Source: Burkholderiales bacterium (GTDB lineage: Bacteria; Pseudomonadota; Gammaproteobacteria; Burkholderiales; Casimicrobiaceae). Taken from it: a stretch of 64,000 bases of DNA. Where the stretch lies: contig JANXNI010000050.1 of NCBI GenBank assembly GCA_025354165.1, positions 1 to 64,000 of the forward strand, read 5' to 3'. This document shows, one piece after another, positions 8,986-17,939 of this stretch. Both the position numbers and the translations under genes were made by a program. Position 1 is the stretch's first letter. Each line of letters opens with the position of its first letter. The notes below the pieces were generated by a model that saw nothing but the letters and a program-made list of their open reading frames with translations, did not search any database and had not been told where the DNA came from.

Positions 8986-9795
8986 CTACTTCTTGTCGTT
9001 CAAATTCCAGTCATAATCCAGATACGAAATAGCAACCTTTCCGGTTTTGATCTCGGCTTGGGCCGCAGGGTCTGCCGACAGCTTGTCCGCGTACTTGCCC
9101 AGCGTCGCTTCCAGCGAAGTAAAGCCTTTGTAGCCCTTGGTGAAGTCTTTTTTATACCAGTCAAAAATCTTGCTGATTTCGAGCGTTTTCTTCTCTGCGT
9201 TGTAGCGATTGCGTGACTTGTCGGAGAGAAAACGCTGCATGCCGTCGTCAAGTTGCGCATCCACTCTTTCCGCCGTGAAGGCTTCGTTGCGCAACATCGG
9301 GCAACCGATCGACGCGCAGACCACGCCGACGTGAATGCGCGGATCGTTGAATACGCCTTCAGCGCGGATCATGCCGTGCTCAATGCCGTCGAGCGTCATC
9401 TCCTTGCCGAACAACTTGAAGAATTTGACGCCCCAAGGCTTGGTGAACGTACCGCCCAGATCGCGGATGGATTTGAGGTTCGGGTACTTCGTAAGGATCA
9501 ACTCAATGGTGTACGCGTTGTACGCGTTAATCAAAAATGCGAGCTGCTGGTTTTTGTTCCAAGATTTGTATGTGGCTTCAGGGACGGCAGAAACCGAATC
9601 AAGGTAGGCGGTCAGGGCAGCGTGATCGCGTGCGACGCCTGCGTAGGAAATCTGCGAGGCGTTGCCATTGCTAATCAGCGTAACGTGCTTTTTCAGCAAA
9701 TCGTCGAATGCTTTATGCGACTGATCGAATTGAGCGAAGGCGGTGGACGCGACTAATGCAGTCGCTGTCACAAGGATTGTCTTGAATATTTTCAT
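8986..9795 (-). CDS. DUF547 domain exported protein
   Basis: The 269-residue protein opens with a clear signal peptide, MKIFKTILVTATALVASTAFA. The mature part is a DUF547 domain: the region around residue 85 contains NKNQQLAFLINAYNAYTIEL, and HVGVVCASIGCPMLRNEAF carries the two family cysteines. DUF547 proteins are found in bacteria and plants and resemble papain/transglutaminase-like folds, but activity is not established. The ATG follows a weak GAAAG. It lies 120 bp downstream of the VTT/reductase fusion. The same neighbours suggest work in the periplasm on a thiol or sulfur theme, which is inference. Confidence 0.88.
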   Translation of the reverse strand: MKIFKTILVTATALVASTAFAQFDQSHKAFDDLLKKHVTLISNGNASQISYAGVARDHAALTAYLDSVSAVPEATYKSWNKNQQLAFLINAYNAYTIELILTKYPNLKSIRDLGGTFTKPWGVKFFKLFGKEMTLDGIEHGMIRAEGVFNDPRIHVGVVCASIGCPMLRNEAFTAERVDAQLDDGMQRFLSDKSRNRYNAEKKTLEISKIFDWYKKDFTKGYKGFTSLEATLGKYADKLSADPAAQAEIKTGKVAISYLDYDWNLNDKK

Positions 9796-9832
9796 TTTGT
9801 AATTCTTTCGTCGATCAGGCGCGCATCAAATT

Positions 9833-9885
9833 GCGCACCATCGTTGCATGTATCGCACTGCGCAAATTACGAACCAATGGTGCGC
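9833..9885. repeat. Inverted repeat between DUF547 and VTT/reductase genes
   Basis: GCGCACCAT (9833-9841) is repeated inverted as ATGGTGCGC (9877-9885), with 35 bp between. It lies in the 120-bp gap inside the operon and could form an RNA hairpin that modulates read-through. There is no T-run. Confidence 0.4.
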
Positions 9886-9915
9886 GCTCAGATGCACACC
9901 CTACGGAAGGGCCGC

Positions 9916-12069
9916 CTATCCTCGCTCCCACGCATGAAACTTCGCCACCCATTCGAGTAGCTTCGTCGGTTGATGGTTCCGTTTCCATACACCGGCGGCG
10001 TATTTGTTTGCCTCGCCGAGTGTGGGATAGGTGTGAATCGTGCCCAAAATCTTGTTCATGCCGATGCCATATTTCATCGCGGTGACGTATTCCACCAGAA
10101 TATCGCCACCGTGATCGCCCACAATCGTGACACCGAGAATCGTGTCCTTGCCCGGAACTGTCAACACTTTCACGAAGCCATGCGCCTCACTGTCGGCAAT
10201 CGCGCGATCGAGATCATCAAGGCTATAAACCGTGACTTCGTGCGGAATTTTTTTCTCTTTCGCTTCGGACTCGGAGAGACCAACGCGGGCGACTTCCGGA
10301 TCAGTAAAAGTCGCCCACGGAATCACGCGGTAATCCGCTTTAAACTTTTTGAACCGACCGAAGAGCGCATTCACCGCCGCGTACCACGCCTGATGTGCGG
10401 CCGTATGCGTGAACTGGAACGGGCCCGCGACGTCGCCGCAAGCAAAGATATTCGGGAACAGCGTTTGCAAATATTCGTTGGTTTCAATCGTCTTGTTCGG
10501 ACGCGTCGGAATCCCCAGTTCTTCCAAACCGAAGCCCGTCACATTGGCAGTACGACCGACCGCAACCAGAATCTCATCGAACGGAATCCGCACATCTGTA
10601 CCGTTGTGTTCGCAGATGAGAGTCTTTTCGCCATTCTCGATAACGACCTGTTTCGCCTTGTGCCCCGTCAACACGGCTACGCCATCTTTCTTAAACGATT
10701 TCGTCACTAGTTCCGAAACTTCCGGATCTTCGCGCAGCAGAATTCGCGGCGCCATCTCCACCTGAGACACCTGAGAACCGAATCGTGCAAAACATTGCGT
10801 GAGTTCCGAGCCAATCGGGCCGCCGCCGAGCACCACCAGGCGCTTCGGCAGTTGGCGTAGGTTCCACACGTTGTCGCTAGTCAGATACGCGATGTCTGCC
10901 AGACCCGGAATCGGCGGAACGAATGGACGCGCGCCCGTCGCGATGACGATGTTCTTTGTCGTCATCGTCGACTTGCTGCCGTCCGCAGCGGTGATCTCGA
11001 CGGCCCATGGCGAAACAATTCGCGCGCTGCCAGTCACGCAGTCGACACCAATACCCGTATATCGCTCAATCGAATCATGCGGCTCGACCTCTGTAATGAC
11101 GCGCTGCACGCGCTCCATCACGTCGGCAAAATTCCACTCAGCCGATGCGCTCGTCAAACCGAACTCCTTAGCACGTTTCATGTGCGATAAAAGCTTCGCG
11201 GTTTTGATCAATGCTTTCGATGGTACGCAGCCGGTGTTGAGGCAATCGCCGCCCATCTTGTGCTTCTCAATGAGCGTGACTTTTGCTTTCACCGCGGCCG
11301 CGATGTAGCTCGTTACCAAGCCAGCTGAGCCCGCGCCAATCACAATCACGTTGCGATCAAATGACTTCGGTTTCATGCTCGCAAACCGCGCGTAAACCTT
11401 GCGGCCTTTCAACCAATCCAGTACTTTCTTCGCGATGATCGGGAAGATACCGAGCAATGCAAACGAGCCCAAAATCGCTGGAGAAATAATGCCCTTGAGC
11501 GAGCTGATTTGCGCGAGCTGCGTTCCGGCGTTCACAAATACTGCGGTACCCGCCAGCATGCCCAGCTGGCTCACCCAATAAAAAGGCCATGTCTTGATCG
11601 TTGTCAGCCCCATCACCAGATTCACCACGAAAAAGGGGAAGAGCGGAACAAGTCGCAAAGCAAACAGATAAAACGGACCGTCTTTCGCTACACCATCATT
11701 GATCGGTTTCAGCCGGTCACCGAACTTGTCTTGAACCCAATCACGGAGCAAAAATCGGGATGAGAAAAACGCGAGCGTCGCACCGACTGCCGAGGCAAAC
11801 GATACCAGCACCAGTCCGCGACTAAATCCAAAAATTGCGCCCCCAAGCAATGTCATTAGCGCAGCACCGGGAAGCGACAATGCAGCGACCGCCACATACG
11901 CAGCGAAGAAAGCCAGCGCGCTCTGCCATGGGTTTTCAGCGACATAGCCCGCGAGGGTTGCCTGCTGCGCCTTGAATGCATCGAGACTCAAAAAACGTCC
12001 CAGATCGAAGAAGAAGAATGCCCCGATTGCGACCGCGATTACGGCCAACAATGCGATTTTTGATTTCAT
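9916..12069 (-). CDS. VTT (TVP38/TMEM64) membrane domain fused to FAD disulfide reductase
   Basis: The 717-residue product has two parts. Residues 1-225 are a VTT/SNARE-associated membrane domain with several hydrophobic segments and the family region GAALMTLLGGAIFGFSRG followed by FALRLVPLFPFFVVNLVMG. From about residue 240 it is a class-I pyridine nucleotide-disulfide oxidoreductase: VIVIGAGSAGLV binds FAD, GGDCLNTGCVPSKAL holds the redox cysteine pair as in mercuric reductase and Lpd, VVLGGGPIGSE binds NAD(P)H, and FACGDVAGPFQFTH is the second FAD motif. The C-terminus is the dimerisation domain. It likely moves electrons at the membrane. The partner is unknown; DUF547 and ATP-grasp neighbours are candidates. 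Such fusions occur elsewhere, so it is not an assembly artefact. Confidence 0.9.
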   Translation of the reverse strand: MKSKIALLAVIAVAIGAFFFFDLGRFLSLDAFKAQQATLAGYVAENPWQSALAFFAAYVAVAALSLPGAALMTLLGGAIFGFSRGLVLVSFASAVGATLAFFSSRFLLRDWVQDKFGDRLKPINDGVAKDGPFYLFALRLVPLFPFFVVNLVMGLTTIKTWPFYWVSQLGMLAGTAVFVNAGTQLAQISSLKGIISPAILGSFALLGIFPIIAKKVLDWLKGRKVYARFASMKPKSFDRNVIVIGAGSAGLVTSYIAAAVKAKVTLIEKHKMGGDCLNTGCVPSKALIKTAKLLSHMKRAKEFGLTSASAEWNFADVMERVQRVITEVEPHDSIERYTGIGVDCVTGSARIVSPWAVEITAADGSKSTMTTKNIVIATGARPFVPPIPGLADIAYLTSDNVWNLRQLPKRLVVLGGGPIGSELTQCFARFGSQVSQVEMAPRILLREDPEVSELVTKSFKKDGVAVLTGHKAKQVVIENGEKTLICEHNGTDVRIPFDEILVAVGRTANVTGFGLEELGIPTRPNKTIETNEYLQTLFPNIFACGDVAGPFQFTHTAAHQAWYAAVNALFGRFKKFKADYRVIPWATFTDPEVARVGLSESEAKEKKIPHEVTVYSLDDLDRAIADSEAHGFVKVLTVPGKDTILGVTIVGDHGGDILVEYVTAMKYGIGMNKILGTIHTYPTLGEANKYAAGVWKRNHQPTKLLEWVAKFHAWERG

Positions 12070-12180
12070 GTGTGCTCTTTCGGCATTTAATACCGCTAAC
12101 TGACCGCTTAGGCGACGACTAAGAAGACGGTTTTAGCGCTTTGTCGTTCGGCTGTCAGGGAAACTTACATCTGCGACGGT

Positions 12181-12588
12181 TTATCGCAAAACGTGCGTCA
12201 GGCGGCCGTCGACGACGCGCAATAGTGATCCCAGCGGTGACAGGCTCACCAGGAAAGCAGCAACAATCCTCACGCTATTGGCCAGCGCGTCATACCAGTC
12301 GAATTGTCGATTGACATAAGGCTGGACGAATTCGATGGTCACCCCGAGCATTACCAGCGCGACGGCGATCAAAAGTCGCTGTCGAACTGGCGCGTATATC
12401 TGCGAAAAATAAGCCATCACCACGAAATACGTTCCGGCGTGCCAAAACTTGTCAGATCCGCGAAGGAGAGGCAGCGCCTTGGCGGGTGCTAGCGAGCCGT
12501 ATAGCAGCAACACGACGAGAAACACGCCAATCGCAATCCAGAGGCTTTGGTATGAGAGGCCGGAGTTACGGACTGCGGTATCGGGCAT
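12181..12588 (-). CDS. VanZ-like family membrane protein
   Basis: The 135-residue protein has four predicted hydrophobic helices (about residues 15-35, 48-65, 70-88, 100-122). It carries VanZ-like landmarks: SDKFWHAGTYFVVMAYF, with an H in the second helix, and GVTIEFVQPYVNRQFDWYDALANSVR, with E, Q and D residues typical of the family. VanZ itself gives low-level teicoplanin resistance; the common role of short VanZ-like proteins is unknown. The gene ends just upstream of the VTT/reductase gene on the same strand (111-bp gap). Confidence 0.75.
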   Translation of the reverse strand: MPDTAVRNSGLSYQSLWIAIGVFLVVLLLYGSLAPAKALPLLRGSDKFWHAGTYFVVMAYFSQIYAPVRQRLLIAVALVMLGVTIEFVQPYVNRQFDWYDALANSVRIVAAFLVSLSPLGSLLRVVDGRLTHVLR

Positions 12589-12667
12589 GTGGTGACACGG
12601 AGGGCTGTTGGGTGCGCCATGTTAGGGTAGCAGTGCCGCGTCAGGGCGCCAAGGTCGGATCTTTTCA

Positions 12668-13660
12668 CTAAATCTTGAAAGCTTCCAGCGATTCGGGAGC
12701 GAACAATTCATCTAGCGATAGTTGTCGTTTCGACAGGCCCTGCTCAAAGTGATACCGGGTAAACGTCTCCAGCGCTTTTCGGTTGCGTTCCAGCCCGTAT
12801 GGCCACCAGTCTTCGCCCATTTCGCGGCGCGCTTCTTCGACGTGAGCGACGAGCCAGGGCAGCATTGATTTCAATGCAGCGGTTTCGGCGAGGTCGTCAT
12901 AGGTTTTGCGTTGTGATTCGTAGAACGCCTTGGTCAGTGACTGTGCGATCCAGCGATTGGCTTCGTACACATCGCGGCGCATGACGATGGTGTGCATGAT
13001 CGGGAAGATGCCGGTTTCGCGCCAGTACGCCCGCTCGACTTCAGCATAGTTCTCGAAGAGCCGCTTCACCTTGCCATCGTTGCGCTTGAACGAAGAGGGC
13101 ATTCGTGCCGTGTAGAGCGCCTCGATCTCGCCATCGTGCAACATTTGGGAGAGCGTTTGCGTCGGGCCGATGGGTTTGAGTTTGATGTTGGGTGGCAGAT
13201 CGAGCTTTAATTTTTCGATGCGCCCGGTTTCTTCTTCGCCGCCGTAAAAATAAGGCTGCGCGTCAACGGGAACACCGTAATGATCCTGCAGGATGCCGCG
13301 AATCCAGACGGGGGCGGTCATCTGATATTCCGGACTGGCGATGCGTTTGCCGATCAGGTCTTTCGGATCATTGATGCCTGATGCGGCATTGATGTAAATC
13401 GACGAATGCCGAAAGAATCGCGACGGAAAAATGGGTAGCGCGATGAATGGCTTTTCCGGGCGACTGAGCGATACGCAGTACGACGAGAGTGACATTTCGG
13501 CCACATCAAATTCGCGATGCCGCGCCATGCGAAAAAACGTCTCTTCGACGGGCAGATTCAGGTAATTGAGATCGATGCCATCGGGCTGCACCGAGCCGTC
13601 CATCAGTGCGCGGGTGCGGTCGTAGTTCCAGCAGGCGAAGCTTAGTTTTAGTTTGGACAT
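12668..13660 (-). CDS. 4,5-dihydroxyphthalate decarboxylase-like protein
   Basis: The 330-residue product resembles Pht5/OphC, which decarboxylates 4,5-dihydroxyphthalate to protocatechuate and has a periplasmic-binding-protein-like fold. Recognisable parts are LSFACWNYDRTRALMDG at the N-terminus, FDVAEMSLSSYCVSLSR, SIYIN followed by GKRIASPEYQMTAPVWIRG, and WWPYGLERNR near the end. There is no signal peptide, which argues for a cytoplasmic enzyme rather than a solute receptor. It lies 90 bp downstream of the Rieske oxygenase on the same strand. In this neighbourhood a role in a phthalate-type route is likely, but the natural substrate may be another aromatic diacid. Confidence 0.75.
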   Translation of the reverse strand: MSKLKLSFACWNYDRTRALMDGSVQPDGIDLNYLNLPVEETFFRMARHREFDVAEMSLSSYCVSLSRPEKPFIALPIFPSRFFRHSSIYINAASGINDPKDLIGKRIASPEYQMTAPVWIRGILQDHYGVPVDAQPYFYGGEEETGRIEKLKLDLPPNIKLKPIGPTQTLSQMLHDGEIEALYTARMPSSFKRNDGKVKRLFENYAEVERAYWRETGIFPIMHTIVMRRDVYEANRWIAQSLTKAFYESQRKTYDDLAETAALKSMLPWLVAHVEEARREMGEDWWPYGLERNRKALETFTRYHFEQGLSKRQLSLDELFAPESLEAFKI

Positions 13661-13750
13661 GGTGCTGCGATTGAAATGAGAAGTAAGGGAATTTGGGATT
13701 CCGTCGGGCTCCTCTCACGCGACAGGAGCTAGGACAAATCTCTAGAAGAA

Positions 13751-15067
13751 TTAAGTCGAATACGACGGATCAAGCGCGGGCACGGCTTCATCCCAAACAT
13801 AGCTCGCCGCATAAGTCCGCCAATCCGTCGCTTTCGGCACAATCGCCTGAAAGGCACAAACGGTAGACGGAATTGCCAAATCGCCAGTCCCAATTGCAGC
13901 GCGACCCGCCTGAAACGCCTTTAACGCGTCCAGCATCAGTGTGCGAAATTCAACAATCGCTAAGTCGCTCGCACCAAGGCGCTCATGCGTGCGATCCGCA
14001 ATCGGCCCCATCGTGACCCACATTGCAATATCCTGATTCGGGAAACCGGTGATGCCCGTGAAATTACCCGCTTTCATCGCATCTCGATCCTGCCAGAAAT
14101 TGTTGTCGCGATTGCGTAGCGGCCGATACTTGGCGTCAAGATCCACGCCCACCGTTTGCCCCAAAAATTTGCGCCAGGTTGCGGTGTCTGGCGTCTGTCT
14201 TTTGTGTCCCCACGCCATGAAATAAAACGCTGTGTTGGTATCGTCCATCGGTACGTTGATGTTGGCAACGTTGTACAGATTGTTCGGTGGAATCAGCGTC
14301 GTCGCAGGGGCAACAAACACACTGGAACGCACGTAGTCATTACTTGCTGCATTCATGATCGGCCGCCGAATCGCGGCGTAGCGAAATCCATATCCGGTGC
14401 GCTCGACCTGGAGGCGCGGGGCCTTGTCGGTAGATGGCCGCAGCCACGTCGTTTCTGTGGTTTGCGCGGTAGCAATACGCGCGGGAAGCATATCGGAAGA
14501 ATGCAGACTGGAGCTGTGCGCCGAGTCAATCGCACCCTCAAGAATTTGCGCCCAATTGCAGGGGACAATCGCCTTCGCAATTGTCACTTGTGTATCGGCG
14601 GTCGGTGCCCACGCAGGTGGCGCGAACTCAGGCATCGTGGGCGTGCCGTAATCTTTGCCCATGTAGGCCCAGACGAACCCACCCCACTCCCGTACCGGAT
14701 ACGCAGTGTGCTTCACTTTGTTCGCCGCGACGGAGGCAGCGGGCTCCGACACCATTTCGACGACGTTGCCCTTCACATCCATCTTCCAGCCGTGATACAG
14801 GCAGCGCAATCCGCAATCTTCGTTGCGGCCAAATACGAGCGATACACGACGGTGCGGGCAGTACTCATCCATGACGCCGACGTCGCCATTGGTGTCGCGA
14901 AACACCACCAGATCTTCGCCGAAAACGCGCGCTTTCACCGGTGCACCATCGGGTTCGCTGACTTCCTCAATGAGGCAAATTGGTGTCCAATGTCGCCGCA
15001 TGAGTTGACCCATCGGCGCAGTGCCTTCGACACGACACAACAGTTCGTTTTCATCATGAGTCAGCAT
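13751..15067 (-). CDS. Rieske non-heme iron oxygenase, phthalate 4,5-dioxygenase type, oxygenase component
   Basis: The 438-residue product has the Rieske [2Fe-2S] motif CPH at about residue 70 and CLYHGW about 18 residues later. The catalytic mononuclear iron site follows with DSAHSSSLH (D-x2-H-x4-H). N-terminal LLCRVEGTAPMGQLMRRHW is typical of the phthalate oxygenase branch (Pht3/OphA2), which uses a single alpha-type subunit and an FNR-type reductase. The matching reductase is divergently encoded at 15175. It would dihydroxylate the ring of an aromatic acid. It shares a 107-bp intergenic region with the reductase, which contains the inverted repeat at 15113-15126. Confidence 0.85.
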   Translation of the reverse strand: MLTHDENELLCRVEGTAPMGQLMRRHWTPICLIEEVSEPDGAPVKARVFGEDLVVFRDTNGDVGVMDEYCPHRRVSLVFGRNEDCGLRCLYHGWKMDVKGNVVEMVSEPAASVAANKVKHTAYPVREWGGFVWAYMGKDYGTPTMPEFAPPAWAPTADTQVTIAKAIVPCNWAQILEGAIDSAHSSSLHSSDMLPARIATAQTTETTWLRPSTDKAPRLQVERTGYGFRYAAIRRPIMNAASNDYVRSSVFVAPATTLIPPNNLYNVANINVPMDDTNTAFYFMAWGHKRQTPDTATWRKFLGQTVGVDLDAKYRPLRNRDNNFWQDRDAMKAGNFTGITGFPNQDIAMWVTMGPIADRTHERLGASDLAIVEFRTLMLDALKAFQAGRAAIGTGDLAIPSTVCAFQAIVPKATDWRTYAASYVWDEAVPALDPSYST

Positions 15068-15112
15068 GATTTTTCTGCTCGCTTGGTTATCATCAGAAAG
15101 GGCGGAAATATA

Positions 15113-15126
15113 CTTAGTTTGCTAAG
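15113..15126. promoter_or_regulatory. Candidate MarR-type operator
   Basis: CTTAG (15113-15117) and CTAAG (15122-15126) form an inverted repeat with a 4-bp centre, within the AT-rich divergent promoter region between oxygenase and reductase. MarR proteins of aromatic catabolism bind short palindromes of this kind, and a MarR gene lies in the same cluster (17379-17915). Binding is inference. Confidence 0.4.
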
Positions 15127-15174
15127 ATAAATGAGCGTTGTCAAAAACGCAAGTCCGCATTGCGAAGGAGTGAA

Positions 15175-16158
15175 ATGACAAGCTCAGAAGCACTAGAGAA
15201 CAAGGAGCAGGAACGTCTGTTCGAGGCTCGCGTCGCCAGCAAAAGAGTGGTTGCGCGCGATATGATTCTGTTCGAACTGGTGGCGCTGGACGGCATGCCG
15301 TTGCCGACCTTTACGCCCGGATCGCATCTGACCGTCATCACGCCGATGGGGGGCCGTCGAAACTATTCGCTGTGTAGTGACGCAGCCGACACAATGCACT
15401 ACGAAATCGCAGTGAAACGCGATGGCAATGGGCGCGGCGGCTCGATCAGCATGGCCGATGAGGTGCATGAAGGCACGATCCTGACCGTTAGTGCTCCGCG
15501 TAATAATTTCGAATTGTCAGCGCGAGCGAGCAAGTCTGTGTTTATCGCAGGTGGCATTGGCATCACGCCGATTCTCTCCATGATGCGCGGTCTGAAGCGC
15601 ATCGAAAGCGGGCATCCGTTCCAACTTTTCTACTGCACGCGCGATGCAGAATCCACGGCGTTTGCGGATGTGTTGCATACGGAATTTCCGGGACTTTTTA
15701 CTATTCACCACGACAACGGCGACATTAACAACTCGTTTGACTTCTGGCCCATTTTTGAGAAACCAATGGTTGCGCATGTTTACTGCTGTGGGCCAAAGGG
15801 ATTGATGGACAGCGTGGCAGACATGTCCGGTCACTGGCCTTCGGCGGCCATTCACTTTGAGAGTTTTGGCGTAGACGCAAAGGCGTTTTCGGAAAACACA
15901 GCGTTCGATGTGATGCTCCAGCGCTCGGGGAAACGTGTCTCCGTGAGTCCTGAGCAGACTCTGCTGGAGGCTCTGCGCGCCAGCGGTTGCGTCGTCCGCA
16001 GCTCGTGCGAAAGCGGCACCTGCGGGTCGTGCAAGACAGGGCTTATCTCCGGCGAGGTGGAGCATCGAGACATGGTGTTGAGTGACCAAGAAAAGGCTAG
16101 TCAGATCATGGTGTGTGTTTCCCGCGCGGCGGCAGGCGAACTGGTGCTGGATCTGTGA
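15175..16158 (+). CDS. Phthalate dioxygenase reductase-type flavin/ferredoxin protein
   Basis: The ATG at 15175 is chosen because GAAGGAG lies at good distance; an earlier in-frame TTG at 15160 overlaps that Shine-Dalgarno. The 327-residue product has the phthalate-dioxygenase-reductase order: a flavin-binding barrel with RRNYSLCS, an NAD-binding domain with FIAGGIGITPILSM, and a C-terminal plant-type ferredoxin with CESGTCGSCKTG and a last cysteine in IMVCVSRA. It passes electrons from NADH to the Rieske oxygenase encoded divergently. It overlaps the next gene by 4 bp (GTGA), so the two are translationally coupled. Confidence 0.9.
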   Translation: MTSSEALENKEQERLFEARVASKRVVARDMILFELVALDGMPLPTFTPGSHLTVITPMGGRRNYSLCSDAADTMHYEIAVKRDGNGRGGSISMADEVHEGTILTVSAPRNNFELSARASKSVFIAGGIGITPILSMMRGLKRIESGHPFQLFYCTRDAESTAFADVLHTEFPGLFTIHHDNGDINNSFDFWPIFEKPMVAHVYCCGPKGLMDSVADMSGHWPSAAIHFESFGVDAKAFSENTAFDVMLQRSGKRVSVSPEQTLLEALRASGCVVRSSCESGTCGSCKTGLISGEVEHRDMVLSDQEKASQIMVCVSRAAAGELVLDL

Positions 16159-17360
16159 GTGCGGCATCGATTGGCACAGGCCCAGGGGTAGGCGTTGGCG
16201 TGATCGGGCTCGGTCGGGCATTTACATTAATGCTCAATACGTTTCAACGAGACGTTCGTGTGCGGCTCGTCGCTGCGTGCGATCCGTATGCGGCAGCACG
16301 CACGCAGTTCGAGAGGGATTTTTCTGGGCGCACCTATGAAACGGCCGAAGCGTTGTGCGCCGACGAAAATGTGGAGCTGGTCTACATCGCATCGCCACAC
16401 CAGTTTCATGCGCAACATGTCGCAGTGGCCGCAGCGCACGGCAAGCATGTCTTGCTCGAAAAGCCGATGGCGATCACGGTTGACGATTGCACCTTCGCGA
16501 TTGACGCGGTGCGCGCGGCGGGACGCAAGCTAATCGTCGGGCCAGGGCATAGCTTTGACGCGCCCGTGCTCAAAGCGCGACGGATTATCGACACCGGGGC
16601 AGTCGGCGAGGTGCGCATGATTCACGCGCTGAATTACACCGATTTTTTGTATCGCCCGCGCCGCCCCGCAGAGCTGAAAACAGAACAGGGCGGTGGCGTG
16701 ATTCACAGTCAGGCTGCCCATCAGATGGACGTCATTCGCTTGCTTGGTGGCGGCATGTTGCGCACCGTGCGTGCTTTTACCGGGCAGTGGGACGCGACGC
16801 GCGCGACCGAAGGCGCATACAGCGCGCTGCTGCGATTTGAGAATGGTGCGTTCGCGAACATGACGTACAGCGGGTACGGTCATTTCGACAGCGATGAATG
16901 GATGGAGGGACTTGGAGAGCTTGGCTTCGTGACCGATGCAAGCGCCTATGGTCGGGCGCGCAAGCGGCTCGACGCGATTGCCGCAAGCACGGGCAACGAA
17001 GCCAGCGCGAAGGCGGCCCGGAATTACGGCGGCCCGGCTTACGTCGCGGCGCCGATGCCCACGGCACATGAGCATTTTGGGCCGATCATTGTCAGTTGTG
17101 ATCGTGCTGATTTGCGGCTGACGCCGACCGGCGTTTGGGTCTACGCGGACGCGGCGCGTGACTTTGTGCCAACTCCGTTTTCTGACACACCACGTCGCGA
17201 GGTGATCGACGAAGTCTGGGGTGCGTTGCGTGAGGGCGCGAGCGCGCGGCACGACGGTGCGTGGGCGCGTGCGACGACCGAGGCTTGCCTCGCCATTCTC
17301 GCCTCAGCGCGCGGCGATTTTGATGTTGCCCTTGAGTGGCAGGTTCCGTGGCAGCGATAA
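16155..17360 (+). CDS. Gfo/Idh/MocA family dehydrogenase, likely dihydrodiol dehydrogenase
   Basis: The start is taken as the GTG at 16155, which overlaps the previous stop as GTGA. The 401-residue product begins with a Rossmann fold (GVGVIGLGRAF) and has the family EKP motif in LLEKPMAIT. The C-terminal sheet domain includes QGGGVIHSQAAHQMDVIRLL. In phthalate clusters a protein of this family (Pht4/OphB) oxidises the cis-dihydrodiol formed by the oxygenase to the dihydroxy compound. The position between the reductase and the regulator supports that role; biochemical identity is inferred from context. Confidence 0.8.
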   Translation: MSAASIGTGPGVGVGVIGLGRAFTLMLNTFQRDVRVRLVAACDPYAAARTQFERDFSGRTYETAEALCADENVELVYIASPHQFHAQHVAVAAAHGKHVLLEKPMAITVDDCTFAIDAVRAAGRKLIVGPGHSFDAPVLKARRIIDTGAVGEVRMIHALNYTDFLYRPRRPAELKTEQGGGVIHSQAAHQMDVIRLLGGGMLRTVRAFTGQWDATRATEGAYSALLRFENGAFANMTYSGYGHFDSDEWMEGLGELGFVTDASAYGRARKRLDAIAASTGNEASAKAARNYGGPAYVAAPMPTAHEHFGPIIVSCDRADLRLTPTGVWVYADAARDFVPTPFSDTPRREVIDEVWGALREGASARHDGAWARATTEACLAILASARGDFDVALEWQVPWQR

Positions 17361-17378
17361 TCATCCAATGAAGTGCCC

Positions 17379-17915
17379 ATGAGTTCACCTGCCGTGAGAA
17401 AGTCGCCGCGTCGTATTCCGCGCAAGCCTGTGCGAGGTAGTGAATCGCAAGCCATCCTTCGTCACTGGCGGGAAGCGGTGCCCGACGACCGTTTTGCGCA
17501 TTTGGTGAAGGACGCGACACGCTCGCTGCAACGCGCACTGCAGCTACGACTATTAGAGTACGACGTACCGTTCGGACACTGGACTTTTTTGCGCGTGCTG
17601 TGGGAACATGAAGGCCTCACACAAAAGCAATTGAGCGATGAGGTTGGCGTAATGGAGCCCACCACGTTCACGGTTGTGCGTGCGATGGAAGTGCGCGGCT
17701 GGATCGTGCGTCAGCAAATGGCGACTAACAAGAAAAACGTGCACATTTTTTTGACTGACGAGGGCCGTGATCTGAAGAAAAAGCTGGTGCCGCTCGCCGA
17801 GGAAGTGAACCGAATTGGTGCCACGGGTTTGTCAGCCGATGATCTGGCGACGGCGCGCAGCGTGTTGCTGGGGATCATCACGAATCTTGCCAATAACTTG
17901 AGCGCAGAAAGTTAG
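17379..17915 (+). CDS. MarR family transcriptional regulator
   Basis: The start is chosen at the ATG at 17379; a GTG two codons earlier is also possible. The 178-residue protein has a basic N-terminal extension (about 40 residues, rich in R, K and P) and then a MarR winged helix. Recognition is through LTQKQLSDEVGVMEPTTFT, with the wing in RGWIVRQQMATNKKNVHIFLT and the dimerisation helices at the ends. MarR proteins in aromatic clusters are usually repressors released by a pathway acid or CoA ester. The gene directly follows the dehydrogenase and may act at the inverted repeat at 15113-15126. Confidence 0.85.
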   Translation: MSSPAVRKSPRRIPRKPVRGSESQAILRHWREAVPDDRFAHLVKDATRSLQRALQLRLLEYDVPFGHWTFLRVLWEHEGLTQKQLSDEVGVMEPTTFTVVRAMEVRGWIVRQQMATNKKNVHIFLTDEGRDLKKKLVPLAEEVNRIGATGLSADDLATARSVLLGIITNLANNLSAES

Positions 17916-17939
17916 CCCAGCGTTCTATTGAAAGTAGAG

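Noticed and set aside
12070-12180. Possible eighth 120-bp element
   Set aside because: It lacks both outer arms and the central AAGTCGACTT; the length does not fit.
14156-15130. 324-codon plus-strand frame
   Set aside because: It mirrors the Rieske oxygenase gene, whose Rieske and iron motifs are clear on the minus strand; the plus frame is rich in R, H and C as expected for a shadow.
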